This document shows positions 5,841 to 8,270 of a stretch of 8,270 bases of DNA, one piece after another (position 1 is the first letter of the stretch; the number at the start of each line of letters is the position of its first letter). The DNA is from Candidatus Omnitrophota bacterium. GTDB taxonomy: Bacteria > Omnitrophota > Koll11 > Gygaellales > Profunditerraquicolaceae. The position numbers and the translations under genes were made by a program. The stretch is taken from positions 1 through 8,270 of the forward strand of contig JALOQI010000014.1 in NCBI GenBank assembly GCA_025453435.1. Direction: 5' to 3'. A model generated the notes under the pieces. It saw nothing but the letters and a program-made list of their open reading frames with translations. It was not told where the DNA came from and ran no database searches.

Positions 5841-7702
5841 TATTTTTTTAACGCCTTTTTTATGGCTTGCGCAACGCCTTTTGCGTCCAACTCGTATTTT
5901 TCAAACAAAAAATTCCTTTTGCCGTGTTCTATGAACTTTGACGGCAGGCCAAGCCGCACAACCACGGACGACAGCGCTTCGCTGACCGCGCTGCCGAACC
6001 CGGCTTCCACGACGCCGTCTTCGAGAGTAAATATCGGCGACGGGCTTTTCGCAAGAACGGCTTTTAGCGCAGCCGGATCGATCGGCTTTACAAAACGCGC
6101 GTTTATGCACGCGCCTGAAATGCCTTCTTTTCCGAGTATCGCGCATGCGTCCAGCGCCGTCCTGGCCATACAGCCCAGGGCTATAAGGCTGAAATCTTTT
6201 CCTGCCTGTAAAACTTCAGGCTTGCCTATTTCCAGAAGAGGGGTTTGCTTTGCGTCAAACACAGGGCACGCCGCTTTCGGATACCGGATCACGCAAGGGC
6301 ACTTTAAGGTCAATGCGAACTCAAGCATGGACTTCAATTCTTGCGCGTCTCTAGGAGACATTATAACCAGATTAGGGATGCTTCGCAATACAGGAATATC
6401 GAATATCCCCTGGTGCGTCACCCCGTCTTCTCCGACTATGCCTGCGCGGTCAAGGCAGAAGATCACAGGCGCCTGCTGAAGGGAAACATCCACAGCCACC
6501 TGGTCTATTGCGCGCTGGAAAAACGTGGAGTATATGGAAACTACCGGGCGTAGGCCCGCAAGCGCCAAACCGCCTGCGAAACATGCTGCGTGAGCCTCGG
6601 CTATGCCTACGTCAAAAAATCTCGACGGGAATCTGTCGCGGAATTTATCCAGGCCCGTGCCCTCTGGCATTGCGGCTGTGATCGCAACAACCTTTGAATT
6701 CCTGGATGCTATATCTACAACGGCATTCCCGAAGACCTCGGTGAACGACTCCTGAGCCGGCGCCGATGCCTGCTTTGGCGCTCCGGTCCGTATATCGAAC
6801 GGGCCGGTAGAGTGGAACCTGACAGGATCTTTTTCGGCAGGGGGATAGCCCTTGCCTTTTTTTGTGATTATATGCAAAAGCCTGGGGCCTTTGACGCCGA
6901 GGATATTGCGGATCGTCGGCACAAGGACTGCCAGATTGTGTCCGTCCAGCGGCCCGAAATACCTGAAACCCAGCTCTTCAAAAAGCATGCCCGGGATGAA
7001 CAATCCTTTAAGATTTTCTTCAAGCTTTGCGGCTATTGCCTTAAGCCTTCTGCCTTTGGGAACCCTTGACTCGAGGAATTTATCAAAAGACTCCCTGAAC
7101 CTGTTATAAATCGGCATGGATATCAGCTTGTTCAGATAAGTGCTTATAGCGCCTACATTGGGCGCAATGCTGAGTTCATTGGTGTTCAAAACTACCAGGA
7201 TATCTTTTTTTAAATGCCCGGCGTTGTTAAGGCCTTCGAAGCACAGGCCTCCGCTCAATGACCCGTCGCCTATTACAGCCACAACCTTGAAGTAATCCTG
7301 CGGGCCGCCGGCATCCCTTGCGCACGCAAGCCCCAGTGCCGCTGACACGCTTGTCGAGCTGTGGCCGCAGAAACAGCTGTCATACGCGGACTCTTCTTTC
7401 GACGGGAACCCGCTTATGCCGCCGTACTGGCGCAGTGTTTCGAACCCTGTGTTCCTGCCTGTCAGGATCTTATGCGCGTACGCCTGATGGCCTACGTCGA
7501 AAAGTATCCTGTCGCGCGGCGCATCCAGGCAATAATGCAGGGCCACTATCAGCTCCACTGCACCGAGGCTCGAAGCTATGTGCCCGCCGGTGGCGCTTGT
7601 GACCTCGAGCATGCGCTCGCGTATCTCCTGCGCCAACGCAGGCAGATTCTCAAGAGGTATTTTTTTCAGGTCCTGCGGTGATTTTATATTTTGAAGATAC
7701 AT
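5840..7702 (-). CDS. dxs: 1-deoxy-D-xylulose-5-phosphate synthase
   Basis: DXP synthase joins pyruvate and glyceraldehyde 3-phosphate in a thiamine diphosphate-dependent reaction, the entry step of the MEP isoprenoid pathway, and also supplies thiamine and pyridoxal synthesis. The 620-residue length is normal. Visible motifs: FDVGHQAYAHKILTGR (68-83), SGFPS (97-101), CGHSSTSVSAALG (112-124), the TPP/Mg motif GDGSLSGG (146-152) with N175 in LNTNELSIAPNVG, GPLDGHN (250-256), KKGKGYPPAE (281-290), the conserved catalytic Glu at 369 (AEAHA), IYSTFFQRAIDQV (390-402) and DRAGIVGEDGVTHQG (418-432). The family's usual LNDNEMSI reads LNTNELSI here, a mild change. It follows xseB after an 8-base gap; GGGAGAG lies about 14 bases before the ATG. 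The xseA-xseB-dxs arrangement is common, but ispA, which often sits between, is absent. Confidence 0.97.
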   Translation of the reverse strand: MYLQNIKSPQDLKKIPLENLPALAQEIRERMLEVTSATGGHIASSLGAVELIVALHYCLDAPRDRILFDVGHQAYAHKILTGRNTGFETLRQYGGISGFPSKEESAYDSCFCGHSSTSVSAALGLACARDAGGPQDYFKVVAVIGDGSLSGGLCFEGLNNAGHLKKDILVVLNTNELSIAPNVGAISTYLNKLISMPIYNRFRESFDKFLESRVPKGRRLKAIAAKLEENLKGLFIPGMLFEELGFRYFGPLDGHNLAVLVPTIRNILGVKGPRLLHIITKKGKGYPPAEKDPVRFHSTGPFDIRTGAPKQASAPAQESFTEVFGNAVVDIASRNSKVVAITAAMPEGTGLDKFRDRFPSRFFDVGIAEAHAACFAGGLALAGLRPVVSIYSTFFQRAIDQVAVDVSLQQAPVIFCLDRAGIVGEDGVTHQGIFDIPVLRSIPNLVIMSPRDAQELKSMLEFALTLKCPCVIRYPKAACPVFDAKQTPLLEIGKPEVLQAGKDFSLIALGCMARTALDACAILGKEGISGACINARFVKPIDPAALKAVLAKSPSPIFTLEDGVVEAGFGSAVSEALSSVVVRLGLPSKFIEHGKRNFLFEKYELDAKGVAQAIKKALKK

Positions 7703-7710
7703 ATTCGCGC

Positions 7711-7950
7711 TTAACGCTCTCCCTCAATATCCTCATCCAGCGGCTTCAATTCGAATTCGCCTTTTTTGTTCTTTGAAAGCACGTCGATTTTTTTCTTTGC
7801 GTTCTCAAGCCTTGCGGAACACTGCCTCGACAGCTCTATGCCTTCCTGGTATTTCTTCAAGGCCTCGTCCAGAGACAGGTCCCCCTGTTCCAGGTCTTCC
7901 ACTATTTTTTCAAGTTTTTTAAGCGCTTCTTCGAACTTTATCTCAGCCAT
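7711..7950 (-). CDS. xseB: Exodeoxyribonuclease VII small subunit
   Basis: A 79-residue all-helical protein. The family signature is clear: KFEEALKKLEKIVEDLEQGD (5-24) and LSLDEALKKYQEGIELSRQC (25-44), followed by the LENAKKKIDVL segment. Several copies bind one XseA to form exonuclease VII, which degrades single-stranded DNA to oligonucleotides. The acidic C-terminal tail (about 63-79) is variable in the family. A strong GGAGGT lies 8 bases upstream of the ATG, within the xseA end, and the two genes overlap by 8 bases. The length is typical. Confidence 0.96.
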   Translation of the reverse strand: MAEIKFEEALKKLEKIVEDLEQGDLSLDEALKKYQEGIELSRQCSARLENAKKKIDVLSKNKKGEFELKPLDEDIEGER

Positions 7951-8269
7951 CTGTGCGCACCTCCGTTACCCTGCTTATTAATTCGCCTTTAAAAAGTTTT
8001 GTCTGTATGCTGCCGCCTGCTTTCGCATCCGAAGCGCTCTTGATAATCTTTCCCTCGGGCAAAAGGAGCGTGACGCTGTAGCCCCGGGAAAGTATGTTGA
8101 GCGGATTCAGGCTCGCCATTTTTTCGATGACGCCCGCAAAGCGGGATTCCTTGAGTTCTAGAATATGCGCCAAGCGCACTGCCATCTGCCTGGCCAGGTC
8201 CTGCATTTTTTTTGAATACTCGGGAATAACCAGCGACGGATTTGTCCTGACAAGCTTTTGCGCAAGCGC
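7943..8269 (-). CDS. xseA: Exodeoxyribonuclease VII large subunit, C-terminal part only
   Basis: The frame is open from the right edge; 108 C-terminal residues are visible (full-length XseA is about 400-450). An internal ATG at 8206 is not the start, because the frame continues upstream as codons for ALAQKLVRTNPSLVIPEY. The visible part holds the end of the helical region, and then the characteristic SLNPLNILSRGYSVTLLPEG-like block (GYSV near visible residues 63-66) and the final beta segment KAGGSIQTKLFKGELISRV. This C-terminal part binds XseB. The stop overlaps xseB by 8 bases, as usual for this pair. The nuclease core and the OB-fold lie outside the window. Confidence 0.94.
   Translation of the reverse strand, partial: ALAQKLVRTNPSLVIPEYSKKMQDLARQMAVRLAHILELKESRFAGVIEKMASLNPLNILSRGYSVTLLLPEGKIIKSASDAKAGGSIQTKLFKGELISRVTEVRTDG
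7959..7964 (-). promoter_or_regulatory. Ribosome binding site of xseB
   Basis: GGAGGT on the minus strand, 8 bases before the ATG at 7950, located inside xseA. It confirms the xseB start. Confidence 0.7.
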
Positions 8270-8270
8270 A

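Noticed and set aside
5586..6479. A 297-codon plus-strand open frame opposite the ferredoxin subunit and dxs
   Set aside because: It is antisense to clear dxs and ferredoxin coding sequence, has no ribosome site or family motif, and is explained by codon bias of the real genes.

Overview
The window reads as a chromosomal segment of an anaerobic, diderm (outer-membrane) bacterium. The outer membrane is suggested by a small lipoprotein and a type IV prepilin. Anaerobic metabolism is suggested by a four-subunit ferredoxin-dependent 2-oxoacid oxidoreductase. The gene mix and the short lipoprotein style resemble Candidatus Omnitrophota (OP3), but that placement is an inference from impression and was not tested by any search. 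All supported genes lie on the minus strand, so the biological reading direction runs from 8270 towards 1.

Positions 8270 to 1780 look like one long, tightly packed transcription unit: the 3' end of xseA, xseB, dxs, a 2x[4Fe-4S] ferredoxin subunit, and then the alpha, beta and gamma subunits of a VOR/KOR-type 2-oxoacid:ferredoxin oxidoreductase, gltX, and a 53-residue lipoprotein. Neighbouring genes overlap by 1, 4 or 8 bases, abut exactly, or are 8 bases apart. The unit mixes DNA repair (exonuclease VII), isoprenoid precursor supply (DXP synthase), redox and acyl-CoA metabolism, and tRNA charging. A stem-loop followed by a T-rich run at 1774-1739 closes it. The promoter of this unit lies outside the window.

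Positions 1723 to 1 hold a second transcription unit. A sigma-70-like promoter, with a perfect palindrome touching its -35 box, precedes a type IV prepilin-like protein (134 aa). Its stop overlaps the start of a long open frame that runs off the left edge. That frame encodes an exported or membrane-anchored protein with 27 cysteines in the 419 visible residues.

The most interesting signal is in this second unit. Both exported proteins are strongly enriched in N-x-S/T sequons (14 of 31 Asn and 5 of 11 Asn), while the five large cytoplasmic proteins in the same window show only 6 of 61. This suggests an N-glycosylated, disulfide-rich pilus-associated surface system. A second oddity is a glutamyl-tRNA synthetase whose usual zinc-binding or connective segment is replaced by a short Pro/Gln/Ala/Gly-rich linker. 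No RNA genes, mobile elements, CRISPR arrays or origins were seen. The only noncoding gap longer than 10 bases is 1657-1779.
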